From: Epiperipatus broadwayi
Lineage: Eukaryota; Onychophora; Udeonychophora; Euonychophora; Peripatidae
Length of the DNA: 64,000 bases
Assembly: GCA_028023455.1 (NCBI GenBank)
Contig: JAQFVV010012405.1
Location: forward strand, 4,219,149 to 4,283,148
Direction of reading: 5' to 3'
Within the stretch, counting starts at the first letter, position 1. Each line of letters begins with the position of its first letter. Of the stretch, positions 37,115 to 47,999 are shown piece after piece. The notes beneath the pieces were generated by a model. It saw nothing but the letters and a program-made list of their open reading frames with translations. It was not told the DNA's origin and did not search any database. Position numbers and translations under genes: made by a program.

Positions 37115-37732
37115 TAAACTTGTTTTTAATACCTTGTACAAGCTTAAACCTGCATTTATATATGTAATATATGTGGGGTTCGAACTCAGACTTAGAGAGT
37201 GGTTGGTCATGTGAAAGTCTGAGTTCAAATCCCACATATATTACATATATAAATGCAGGTTTAAGCCTGTATAATGTATTAATTTATATAAATAGTGTGT
37301 AAAAGGTCTGCCCATCTCTCACATATGCATGTATAAATGGATTATTCTCCTGTACATGAGGGGTCAGAATGACTAATATGTCAACATGGGTAAGATGACA
37401 ACCTTGATACTATCAAGGGCTTTGAATGTTCCATCATCAGATTTTCAATGAAATGGAAGGCTAAACAATTGTGAGTTGGAATAGTTTGAAGCCTGTCCAT
37501 TAAAGTATAAAGATTGGCTATCTTAATATAAAGCTGAGTACGGATTATATATATGTGTGAGGATAGTAATCTAGACCAACTGATGATTGCTGGTTTAGCA
37601 TGAAATACGCATATTGGTGATTATTTATCTTTTCAACATGTGTGTGATCAGGTGGGTCAGCAATATGAGATGGCACTGAGAGTGGTGGGTCATGTGAAAG
37701 TCTGAATTTGAACCCTGCATAAACTTGTTTTT
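37115..37732 (+). mobile_element. Hammerhead family-2 insertion, 13-bp target duplication
   Basis: TAAACTTGTTTTT at 37115-37127 and 37720-37732 flanks 592 bp. The first about 60 bp are an inverted partial unit that forms a hairpin with the start of the forward unit (arms around 37140-37190 and 37215-37265). A forward unit then carries the hammerhead at 37575-37618 and ends shortly after GAAAGTCTGAATTTGAACCC. The segment GAGTTCAAATCCC (about 37221-37233) is a B-box-like string. Confidence 0.88.
37575..37618 (+). ncRNA. Hammerhead ribozyme motif, family 2
   Basis: Stem I ACCAA, core CTGATGA (37580-37586), T·T opposite, stem II TGCT/AGCA with loop GGTTT, GAAA (37602-37605), stem III AT(A)CG(C)AT with an A·C mismatch, A17, then TTGGT pairing fully with ACCAA. 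The catalytic core is intact, and only the third stem III pair is damaged. Confidence 0.75.
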
Positions 37733-38968
37733 CTAAATTTGTGTGTTGAGCTAATTTCTTTCCACATTGCAAAACATTTGATCATAGAGGGTTTGAATTA
37801 TTATTTAAGAATTATAATATTTTCTTAAGATTATTTATTTAAGAAAATACATTTACATTATCATTATTCATAAGTTAATTGTTATAATATTACACAGAGT
37901 TATAATGCTATCTGTTGCCACACATATATTTTTCAGATTATAAGATATTACCACATATTTTATTTACGATGTCATATGAAAGATAAAAGATTATGTTATA
38001 TTATTTCTTTATTGTTATTATTGTTGATAAAAATTATAATGGGGGAAGATAGATAAGATTAAATCATACAATGAAGATTATTATTATTATTATTTATTAT
38101 TGTTGTTATTAGTTAGGTGTAGTTGAGGGTGATATTAAATTCCTTATCATACTTGACTACAGATTATTTTAAATAAAAAGATTAAGATTTATTTATTAGT
38201 GTTATCTTAATTATTTAATTATTGTTGAAGTCGTAAGAATGCTATAGATTTATTATTTGAGATAGTAATAGGAGGGATAGTGTTCTTATGCCATTGAGGT
38301 AGTATCCTGTGGGATATTGGCTCAATGTAATTCTTTATTACCACTTGTCCTAGCCTCATGATTTAATAAATATTTATTTATTTAATTTATAAACTAAACC
38401 ATATTATTATTTTATTAATTAGAGCTAGTTAAAACAATTAACATTAAAGTAGAATATCTTTATTATCGATTATATCCATTTTACCCAAACATAATTATTT
38501 ATCTGATCTAGACCCATTTTATATATTATATTTTTTGGAAGTGAGGGTACAATATATAATACCCATTCATAAAACAAACAAGTTAAATATGTGTTTTTTT
38601 ATGCTATTAAAAAAAAATCCCTAATTTTTATGCTATTAAAAAAAAAGATAATTCACAAGCAAAAATCCTAAAAAATCATTTAAATAAATTTGCAGTTCTT
38701 ACCTATCTTTTCTTATATCAATATTAATCTATTTTGTGTATAAAAAATGGTCATTGTTTGCAAGTTTATTTAAATGAATCATTAAGAATCTTGCCTGTAA
38801 ATTATCTTAGTAACATAGTCAGACTTATTTATTCCATGAATAGATTTTTTAGCATTACATATTTTATAAGCCATAAAATTATTTATATACTCATTAAAAT
38901 CATTTAAATTACTACTAATATACATTAAAAAAGCAACTGTGTATATATATATGCATAATGAAAAATAC
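37733..38968. other. AT-rich with TTA microsatellite
   Basis: No gene is seen. A (TTA)n tract lies near 38075-38110. Two A-rich direct repeats containing TTTTTATGCTATTAAAAAAA lie near 38593-38644. Confidence 0.5.
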
Positions 38969-39129
38969 CACCTATATATAATAACTGAAACACAGACTTA
39001 ATATATCCCATGTGTCTATATATGTAATATAGGGTATATGAGCACAGACTTTCACATGACCCACCACTCTCCACTCTATCTAATAACACTGATATACTCA
39101 AGCACATATATGCTGAAAAGATAAACAAT

Positions 39130-39173
39130 CACAATATACGTATTTCATGCTAAACCAGCAATCATCAGTTGGT
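39130..39173 (-). ncRNA. Hammerhead ribozyme motif, family 2, inverted unit
   Basis: On minus: ACCAA, CTGATGA, stem II TGCT/AGCA, GAAA, palindromic stem III ATACGTAT, A17, then TTGTG. The core and stems II and III are perfect. Stem I has lost its fourth pair (C opposite T). Confidence 0.75.
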
Positions 39174-39622
39174 CCAGATTATCATCTCCCACACATATAT
39201 ACTATAAGTACTCAGATATATATTAAGATAGACAATCTTCATACTTTAATGGACTGGCTCCAATCTACTACACACTCCAACTCTTCAACCATCCATCCAA
39301 TTGAAAATCTGATGATGGAATGCTCGAAGGCCACCCTAAGGCCAAGATTCTTGTCACACCCATGTTGACCCAAGGTCAATCTGAACCCCACATGTACAAG
39401 ACATAATCCATTAAATACATATACAAGGATGGGCAGACATCTCTATAATGTAATACTTAGGGTGGCCTTCGAGCATTCCATCATCAGATTTTCAATTGGA
39501 TGGACGGTTGAAGAGTTGGCGTGTGTAGTAGATTGGAGCCAGTCCATTAAAGTATGAAGATTGTCTATCTTAATATATATCTGAGTATTTATAGTATATA
39601 TGTGTGGGAGATGATAATCTGG

Positions 39623-39666
39623 ACCAACTGATGATTGCTGGTTTAGCATGAAATACGTATATTGGT
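39623..39666 (+). ncRNA. Hammerhead ribozyme motif, family 2, best-preserved copy
   Basis: Stem I ACCAA (39623-39627) pairs with TTGGT (39662-39666), five of five. Core CTGATGA is at 39628-39634. Stem II TGCT/AGCA closes a GGTTT loop, with one unpaired T on each side. GAAA is at 39650-39653. Stem III is A-T-A / T-A-T around CG, within an 8-bp palindrome ATACGTAT. A39661 is the predicted cleavage nucleotide. All invariant hammerhead core positions are present except that positions 10.1/11.1 are T·T rather than G-C. The most likely active copy in the window. Confidence 0.82.
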
Positions 39667-40095
39667 GATTGTTTATCTTTTCAGCATATATGTGCTTGAG
39701 GGTATCAGTGTTATTAGATAGAATGGAGAGTGGTGGGTCATGTGAAAGTCTGTGCTCATATACCCTATATTACATATATAGACACATGGTATATATTAAG
39801 CCTGTGTTTCAGTTAATACATTATAGAGATGTCTGCCCATCCTTGTATATGTATTTAATGGATTATGTCCTGTACATGTGGGGTTCAGATTGACCTTGGG
39901 TCAACATGGGTGTGACAAGAATCTCGGCCTTAGGGTGGCCTTCGAGCATTCCATCATCAGATTTTCAATTGGGTGGATGGTTGAAGAGTTGGAGTGTGTA
40001 GTAGATTGGAGCCAGTCCATTAAAGTATGAAGATTGTCTATCTTAATATATATCTGAGTACTTATAGTATATATGTGTGGGAGATGATAATCTGG

Positions 40096-40139
40096 ACCAA
40101 CTGATGATTGCTGGTTTAGCATGAAATACGAATATTGGT
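40096..40139 (+). ncRNA. Hammerhead ribozyme motif, family 2
   Basis: Same as the 39623 copy, 473 bp downstream: ACCAA/TTGGT stem I intact, CTGATGA at 40101-40107, stem II intact, GAAA at 40123-40126. One stem III position differs (A opposite A next to the CG loop). Confidence 0.77.
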
Positions 40140-40255
40140 GATTGTTTATTTTTTCAGCATATATGTGCTTGAGTGTATCAGTGTTATTAGATAGAGTGGA
40201 AAGTGGTGAGTCATGTGAAAGTCTGTGCTCATATACCCTATATCACCTATATATA

Positions 40256-40899
40256 GTACAATAAATAATATGTACTATATTGTAATCAAACCATATAAAC
40301 AAAATGAGCTATTATCCACTGTATATAATGTACATGAGGGAGGCATGGACCAAATATGGTAGATATTACACTCTACTTCATAATATGATTTTTCTATTAA
40401 AAGAATATAGTACTTTATTTAGCCATTGAAGTTTAAATCTTGTTGGTGATTCTACAAAATTATTTAGACTTGGGTAACTGATATTTTAAAACTTCCAAAT
40501 TTATACTGATTATTGATAGAATGCATTTAAAACCTAGGGCAGACTATTTTTGTTTTAAATCACATTGCAAAACAAACAACTTCAATAAATCAAATGATAT
40601 TGAAATCATCATTCAGATAGAAAATTGTTGTATATGCAATTTTTATCAACACTCTAAATACATCGACTCTATTTTTTGCTTCCAGACCTCTTATACCTGT
40701 ATTTGTGAAAGATTTCAATTTACATTGTCTTTGTGAATATATAATTGAGGGTCAAGAAGGTTGTCAACTTTTAGAATTGGACCACTTCCACAACCAACCT
40801 AAACCAATTCTAAACACTAATTAAAATCTACATTTCTATAGCTGAAAGTTATTCTGTTCCAAAAAGAAATTTAAAGAAAACTATCTGGAGTTGATATGT
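40256..40899. other. Unassigned; frame of unknown meaning
   Basis: A 71-codon frame at 40521-40736 (+) is cysteine-rich (CCICNF..., SYTCICERF), but I recognise no family. It lies just upstream of LINE D and could be part of it. Confidence 0.3.
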
Positions 40900-41857
40900 G
40901 TAATATCTTGAACAAAATAGCTAAATATTTTTCCAATTATTTTTTGCTATGGGAAATTAAACAAAGTGATTATTACCGCTGTGAAAAATTTCTCAGAAAT
41001 ATTGAAAACTATTTATTCCTGGTTGGAACAAAACCATTTGTGCTTTCTATAGTCAATGTTTGGTTACAAAAATTTGAAAATTTACTGACAAACTTGTAGA
41101 ATCACAGCGGGATACCAAAAAAAAAAGTGGAAAGAAATCTTGGAGAATTTTTATGAAATCTTGATGGAAAGTATATTTAAAATAACCACTACTGTCATTG
41201 CTTATCAGATAACTGATCTTATATATGAGGTTTCTAAACCCAATATTGGGGAAAAAAACATCACTAGAACAGTTCAATTTCATAAAACCTTTAGATGCGA
41301 GTGAGCGTGAATTTATTCTTGTCTTAAATTGAGAAAGTCACCAGAAGCAATTTATATTTTAAGTTCTTAAAACTTTTAGTTTAAAAACAAACCATAGTTA
41401 GCACGATGACTTTGTAACATCATTCATTCACAAAATGTTCCAAAAAAAAAAAAATAGAATCAAAGAAAACTATGGAAGTTTTTAAAACAAAATAAACCCC
41501 ACAATGATTCAAAAATATATAATCCAATATCATTACTATGGGTTTCCCCCATAGACTAGACTGATTTTAAGGCAGGAAGATGTTGTTGCAAACAAGTTTT
41601 TGTCTTTAACAACTCACAATAAAAAAGGCTTTCAAAATAAATTAAAAACTTGGTACAAACTTTTATTGACCTAACCTTACCTTATGATTCTAAGCCAATA
41701 AACATCACATGCCCACCACCTCTTATGCTTGTGTATAACTGTTGTTAAAACAGGCAAAACTCACTATATATATTGCCACACACAGCAAGCTAGAGTAATC
41801 AATGGATACCAGAAGGCTTGTGCATAAAATCCCCATCTAGTGCCTACTCATCCAATA

Positions 41858-41899
41858 TTCACAGACTAGTTTCTAGATTATGGCTTTCATCAGTGAAGA
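41858..41899 (-). ncRNA. Hammerhead ribozyme motif, family 1
   Basis: On minus: CTGATGA (41887-41893), GAAA (41870-41873), stem III AC-TA-GT and C17 are all intact. Stem II (AAGCCATAATCTA) has lost its 3' partner, and stem I keeps only three or four of six pairs. Probably weak or inactive. Confidence 0.65.
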
Positions 41900-42396
41900 G
41901 CCTTGGATCTGAGAGCATTGCACCTAGATCTTAGATCTAATGCAACCCTCCAGCAACCACCTTTTATCTCCATTTAACTACAAAACTACGAGTCTTAAAC
42001 TGAAAACACCTTAGTGTTTTCAATTTAAGCCCATTAGCTCATATAGTCTAGCTTGCTGTGTGTGGCAATATATATAGTGGATTTTGCTTGTTTTAACAAT
42101 AGTTATACACAAGCATAGAAGGTGGTGGTCATGTGATGTTTATTGACTTAAAACCAATCCTGCCTAATAGGATAGTGGTGGCTATGGTTATTAAAGAACC
42201 AAAGATACCAAAATGTATGGGTACTGAATTGGGTTCAGACCCATATGACTATATGAGCTAATGGGCTTAGATGGAAAACATTAAGGTGTTTTCAGCATAA
42301 GTCTCATAGTTTTGTAGTTAAATGGAGATAAAAGTTGGTTTCTGGATGGTTGCATTTGATCCTAAGATCTAAGTGCAGTGCTCTCAGATCCAAGGC

Positions 42397-42438
42397 TCCT
42401 CACTGATGAAAGCCATAAGCCAAAAACTAGTCTGGGGA
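42397..42438 (+). ncRNA. Hammerhead ribozyme motif, family 1, best stems
   Basis: Stem I TCCTCA (42397-42402) pairs with TGGGGA (42433-42438), six of six with one G·T. Core CTGATGA is at 42403-42409. Stem II is (A)GC(C)ATAA GC(C)-like: the consensus of other copies is GGC/GCC, here AGC. GAAA is changed to AAAA at 42423-42426. Stem III is AC-TA-GT and C42432 is the predicted cleavage nucleotide. The G12 loss would inactivate this copy, but it shows the family fold best. Confidence 0.75.
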
Positions 42439-43950
42439 TATTGGATGAGTAGGCACTAGATGGGGATTTTATGCACAAGCCTTCTGGCATCCATTGATTA
42501 CTCTAGCTTGCTGAGGGTGGCAATATATATAATGAGTTTTGCCTGTTTTAACCTTATGATTCTGTTTGAAGAAATAATCATTTAATATATTCTAAAATTC
42601 TTAAATGCAAAAAAAAAATTTATTTGATAAATTACTCTCCAATAAAAAAATTCAACTAAATTTAAATGATAATTCCAGTAGATACAATTTTTTTTACAGG
42701 GCAGTCTATTACAAGGCATTGTTGCTTCACCTATTTTAAATAAAATATTCATCAATGATCTTTCAGATTCAAAATTCAGGAAATTCATTCAATCTGATTC
42801 TATTGTCTCAAAAAGAAAATAAAAAAATTGCAAATGACTGATGTTTTATTCCTAATCAAATAAAAAACAGTATATTCAAATTTTAATCTAAACAAAAGGA
42901 AATAATCTCATAATTTGAATATAACTTTTATCAATAGTAGTCTGAAATATTAGCCTACCCCATGCTATTTATGCTCCACCTTGGAATATTGTCTAACTTA
43001 TTTTTCTCATTTATCTAAGGTCAGGTCAAAATAAATTTTTAAGAATAATTTCCTTGAAAAACTAAGTGGAACTATTTGGGGTCATGATGAAAGTATTTTA
43101 TGGTTAGAAAAGAAGTTCTTGCATTAAACTTCTAGATACACAATTAAATATTATCATGAAAAATAATAATGATGCATTTAATTGTATTCTTTTGCAGTAG
43201 CTTTTGTTCTTTCACATATTTCTCCACAAGATATCAGAAGAGATGTTGTTGCTTAGAAATATCTGAAAGGCTGTTAAGTATATTGCATTTGCCCTTTACT
43301 AAAGATATAGTTCCATAACCTAAGACTAATTTCAAATCAAGATCCCATTATAATTATTCAATCAAGAGTCTACAATTAAAGAATTATGGTGGGAAAAAAT
43401 GGAAATTATTTAAGAGATATCTACCAAATTACTTTTCTAGTACCAACAATAAAGCCAGTTGGATTTGCTATTCCTGGATGCAAGTGGAGTCTCAACAACT
43501 GATCCAGGAAAATCCATGGTCATTATGTTAAGCTGATTAAATGAATGGAATTTAATAGTTGGTAATCTATACAAATGTGATAAATTCAAATGATGAACCA
43601 TACACATAATATCTGTTGAATCTGTGGTTATTGAGATAAAAATTGAAGTTTCAATAAAGTTACTAGTCAATATAACTTACAAGTTGGAATTTTCTATATC
43701 TTCCTTTGTGATATTTTGTTAGCTATAAAAACCCATGAGCTACATAAATAAATAATTACAATATTTCTGTAAATTTCAGCTAATATTATCAAGCCATCAA
43801 TATTATAGCAATGTGTACTAAAGGTAATCAACTATTTTAGCTGATAAAATAACTTCAGGAATCACATCTCCTGCAAGTGATTCAATGACTATCAGAAAAT
43901 CAGTACTCAACAGAACATAATGAAATTTCTATTAACCTACAACAAAATTG

Positions 43951-45999
43951 ACTGCTGCATCTTATGGACTTGAGACTTATTTATATCTAATGATAGTCAC
44001 TACAAATTTATAAGGATCCAGGACAATCATTATAATCATCAGCTGTATTATAAGAATGCTTAATGTTATTACATTATTGTCAATCAATTTCTTCTTTCAT
44101 AGAGTTAAACATCAAATTCTCTCTGCAGTGTCACATACAATGATTTATTAATAACAACAGATTATCAAACTCCCATATATACAGTGAGATAGGACAAAAG
44201 CATTTCTTAGTATTTAAAATCCCCCCCTCAGACTGATTTGTATTTTATTGATAGAGGGAAAAAGTTAAAAAGTACACAAGCACTAAGAATTGGGACTTAT
44301 ATATATATGTTAAACTCTGATTGATCAAAATTACAGTAGATGGCACTTGTGTGAAAGCTACTCTGGTCTTGCAACAATATATTCTAGTTTATGTTCTTGC
44401 ATTAAACGTTTTATGATGACTTCTATCATTAATACAAATCCAACTCTTTATCAATGGGATATATATGAACTGTAATTTCAGCAATGAAATGTAAATAAGA
44501 TACTAATCTGCCTTTTGGAGATACTGACAAGAACACCTGATCATCATCATCAGTATTTACTTTAATAATCCATTTGATATAAATATGATTTTTTTTTTTT
44601 TAAAACTCTGCTTTTAAATTTTCTTACAGCTACTAATTTGCAAACTTTATCTAAGGGTATTTTTTCTAATTAAACTAAATTTTTAAGTTTCTATATCAAT
44701 TTTTAACTTTTAAAATTCTGCTAATGCTTAATTAATTATTCTATAAAAGTTTTCTTTTATCATCAAAATAAGTGCATTAAATTAATAACAGCGTAGACAG
44801 AAATCTTTTCTACACCATTAAGCACAAAATATTTGTCACCTACAAAACAAAACAAAAAATATATAGTATATTTAGTTATTAGCATTTTACAATTATTATA
44901 TTTTTTATTTGACAATATTTTTCAACTTAAATAATCACTTCTGTTATTAAAATAAGCTTTTCTTATTTAATATGCACAGAAACATAATTTAGGGATATTT
45001 AATTATAATGAATAATCAAACCAAATTGATTTATTTATGGATAGATTACATGATGAGTAATATTACTTATTCAGATATTAAAATATTTACGAGTTCAAAT
45101 CTTATTCTGGATGCAATAACGCATTGAGTATAGCAAAACAGTTGATATATAACGATATAGTATTCTCTAATAATTTGAAGTATTTTAATCTTTAAAAAAA
45201 TCACTTAATTTTTATACATATGAGTATATATTTAACTAGGGCTCGAAAAAAAGAACTTTTGATGTGATAGTCAGAGACGCCAGGAACATTAAATAAATAA
45301 TTAAACAGAACATTATTTTTCTTATTGTTATTTACGTTTTCAAATACATTTTTATTAAACGGTTTAAGAAATTTCTAATGTCTGATGTTTCGTGCAGTCT
45401 TTAAATTTTGCTTTTAAATAATTAGTTATCTAAGACTAATAAATAATTAAAAGTGTATTTTTCTTTGGTATGTTAAACTTTCATTTTTGATTAAATTAAT
45501 ATTTGCAAATTAGATTAAAGTTTTAAATATTTAAAACGTTCGTGAAAATAGTTTTGTGCGTATATATATAATTTTTATCTTTTTAAAATGTATAATTTTT
45601 TTATTCTTTATTTTTGGAAAAAATTGTACAGCAGTTTTCGCCACATAATTTCACTTATTATCATATTTTAAATATTGAATTTCTTTATAAATGCATATAT
45701 GCAAGAACACACATGCTTATATAACTAATATTATATCATTTATTCATTTTTAAAATATACTTCCGTATAATGACCTTTTAATTATGAATTTCGAATATAT
45801 AAAAATTGTTTTGACAGTGCATGGCATTTTGTACAGTTTTATATAGTAGTAAAATGAAGATAATATATATATACAATTGCGTATTTACACTATACAGTAT
45901 ATAATGTTATACCGTCTAATACTTTTGAGTTGGTATCACGTTAGTAGCCGTGCAACTATAGAAGAAATGGATTTAAAGGGCTTTTGTAAGTTTATTCAC
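43951..45999. other. AT-rich non-coding
   Basis: No gene is recognised. A C-run near 44221-44227 and several TA runs are present. A string containing GAGTTCAAATCTT near 45092 is B-box-like but isolated. Confidence 0.45.
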
Positions 46000-46730
46000 C
46001 ACTTCCAGATGAACGATGACAGCTTGCTTCATGATTAAGTAAGGTAACACTTCCAGCTATATTGTGACAGTTTGTCTCGTGTCTGGTTTATATCTAGCAG
46101 TTTCAATTCGAACGTGTATGACTCACTGCTCAGCTATATGGTGGATAACGTTTGTATTGCCATTCAACTTTGACAGTTATTGTCTAGCCTTACCTCAAAA
46201 TGGATTGACTATTCATGGTCAGATCTTTCATAATGGAAACAATCAGATTCAGTGCCATTGGATGTATGTTATATAATTGTATATCCTTTGGTATATGGTT
46301 ATGGATGCTCAATCCAATCAAGATAAAATTGAATCTGGACTAGTTCATTATTTGAAGACAAGATGAGATGATTCCTGAACAAAGTTCCACCTGTTATTTC
46401 CGGTGCTCAAACAACCTTATGATCTGCCTTGTGTGGTTTAGTTAAGTGATAGAGTGACTCTTGAGTGTGAAATCCTCAGATTGATTCCACTGCTGGCATT
46501 AATGGTGCTCAAACCTCTTTGAACTCACAAGCAATAAAGCCATTCAATTATTTATTTGTCACATGACTTAAAAAACACTGATTATTTGATTTTGATTGTC
46601 TTGAGTACTTTAGCACAGTAGTACAAAAAATAAACATGAGAGCTAAAGTTCTGGCTCAAACTCAATCTATCACTTCTGGTGCACAAATACTATATGACAT
46701 TCCAGACAAGCCATTTGATTATTTTTTCAA
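46000..46730 (+). repeat. Possible old SINE cluster next to an unassigned frame
   Basis: From about 46340 three short blocks repeat a pattern ending in TGGTGCTCAAA/TGGTGCACAAA followed by AGCCATT(C/T)-AATTATTT. One carries an A-box-like TTTAGTTAAGTGATAGAG (about 46437) and a B-box-like AGATTGATTCC (about 46480). A 70-codon frame at 46064-46276 (MTVCLVSGLYLAVSIRTCMT) has no known motif. This is degenerate and tentative. Confidence 0.35.
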
Positions 46731-47029
46731 TTTTAATATGTAGTTATATGGATATTTGATAATATCTTGTGTACTTACATATTAAAAGCAAAGTAAAATT
46801 ATATTTCTGCTTGTTAATTTATAAAATAACTAACACACTTGCATTCGTATTTTAGTTTATATTAATTACATATAAAGGTTTGCAGTAATAAATTTCAATA
46901 TAGTGTTAACAAAGGTGTTCAGCATTGAAACCCATCTCTTTTAAATTTAGTCACAATAATTAGTATTTACTTATAAACTCTTATGGAATATGGTTTTACA
47001 TTTGACTATTTAAATATTTTAATTTACTG

Positions 47030-47030
<1 letters not shown>

Positions 47031-47083
<53 letters not shown>
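47031..47083. repeat. (TA)n microsatellite
   Basis: An uninterrupted TA dinucleotide tract of about 26 units. TA tracts of this length can extrude as cruciforms and are prone to length change. Confidence 0.97.
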
Positions 47084-47085
<2 letters not shown>

Positions 47086-47999
47086 TGAATAAATGCAATT
47101 AAATTGCCACATGTTTCTTTGTGTAATGGTTGAGCCATAAATTGACATATCATTATATACCCATATGAAGTTGTGTCAATTAATTAATCATTAGCACTAC
47201 CAACATATTCATCCATCCATTATATTATTCATCATAATCTGGATGATTGTTAGAACCACCAACCCTCATCAGTTTACATAGTTTGACTATTCAAAGTATG
47301 ACTTCAATAAATAGTAGAGATGAATGGGTAATATTTCCCTAGCCATATTTTTCTGGATTGAACAAAAAACATTTCAGTTAATATTATTCAGTTTTATTTG
47401 TGTTAATGGTATGGATAAAATATTTAATACCCTGGTGTTCTTCTTTTATAAAAAGATTACTTTGCCTAATTTTCCTCTTCTACTGTTTCCCATGATCTAG
47501 GTCAATTTGAAACACTCTGAGAACCTTTTTTATAACATCAGATGACCCACTATTACCTAAACATATGTCACTGAATTAGGCTGAGAATGAAATGAAAAAA
47601 GGGTATAGCTACTACTATTAAATATTAAAATAATATTTTAATAATAATAAACCAAAAAATAAACTTAAAGTAAAATTTATATTGCACACATGTTTAATAT
47701 AGAGATCACCATTATACCATGTATAGTTCTGAATGGATTTACTATTTTATTTAATTTCCCTTAATATTACTTGAAAACATTTTTTTTTTTTAAAAAAAAA
47801 AAACTCTTCAATAATAAACACACAATGCACCACTCTTCTAAATCATTTATTAAGTACATTTAGTGCATAAATGATATACATTTTTTATGTAAAAATATGC
47901 CTTGTTTGAATAGTTTATATTCAAAAATATGTTTAAGAAAATATAAAAAATAGTTCTCTAATTACCTCATCTTGCCAAAATGAATATCATCATATTGAA

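Larger units (their letters stand above)
38969..40255 (+). mobile_element. Hammerhead family-2 tandem insertion, 12-bp target duplication
   Basis: CACCTATATATA at 38969-38980 and 40244-40255 flanks 1263 bp. The insert is one inverted unit (about 38981-39445) followed by a forward unit and a second forward unit in tandem, with a 473-bp spacing between the two forward hammerhead cores (39628 and 40101). Each unit has GATTGTTTAT after the cut site, a block containing GGTGGGTCATGTGAAAGTCT, and a block with CCATCATCAGATTTTCAATT. There is no coding capacity: the repeated about 70-codon frames are just the repeat read in one frame. Confidence 0.9.
41679..42563 (+). mobile_element. Hammerhead family-1 insertion, 13-bp target duplication
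   Basis: ACCTTATGATTCT at 41679-41691 and 42551-42563 flanks 859 bp. It starts with the fixed end AAGCCAATAAACATCACATG in minus orientation and runs as an inverted unit to about 42046. It then continues as a forward unit through a full hammerhead and ends TTTTGCCTGTTTTA. The GCTTGCTG..GGCAATATATATA block occurs at 42051 and 42506, giving a unit length of 455 bp. A GGGTTCAGACCC block near 42231 resembles a B box. It has no coding capacity and splits LINE D. Confidence 0.92.
40900..43950 (+). mobile_element. LINE D, degenerate, split by a family-1 insertion
   Basis: Translated fragments read as a reverse transcriptase. FVFNNSQ and LVQTFIDLTLPYDSV (about 41605-41690, equivalent to motif A FIDLxxAYDSV) lie just before the insertion. 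After it come GSLLQGIVASPILNKIFINDLSD (about 42705-42770, motif B region) and later ALRI-type segments near 43020-43060. Removing the 41692-42550 insertion with one target copy joins YDSV to a following R-NNHLIYSKIL stretch. The usual catalytic DD box is not clear. The GxxQGxVxSPxLFNIxINDL pattern is CR1/jockey-like, distinct from LINEs A-C. Confidence 0.7.

Noticed and set aside
37545-37772. 75-codon minus-strand ORF
   Set aside because: Antisense shadow of the family-2 hammerhead repeat.
39313-39330. CTGATGA in the opposite strand of the family-2 units, followed by GAAG
   Set aside because: The intervening bases cannot form stem II, the flanks do not pair, and the other strand of the same unit already has a complete hammerhead.
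39147-40122. Four similar ORFs of about 70 codons that look like a repeated gene family
   Set aside because: They are the same family-2 non-coding repeat read in one frame in both orientations, with no codon-level constraint apparent.
41692-42550. Family 1 considered as LTR retrotransposon solo ends
   Set aside because: There are no TG...CA termini. The units are permuted, partly inverted and carry hammerheads, and target duplications are 12-16 bp rather than 4-6 bp.
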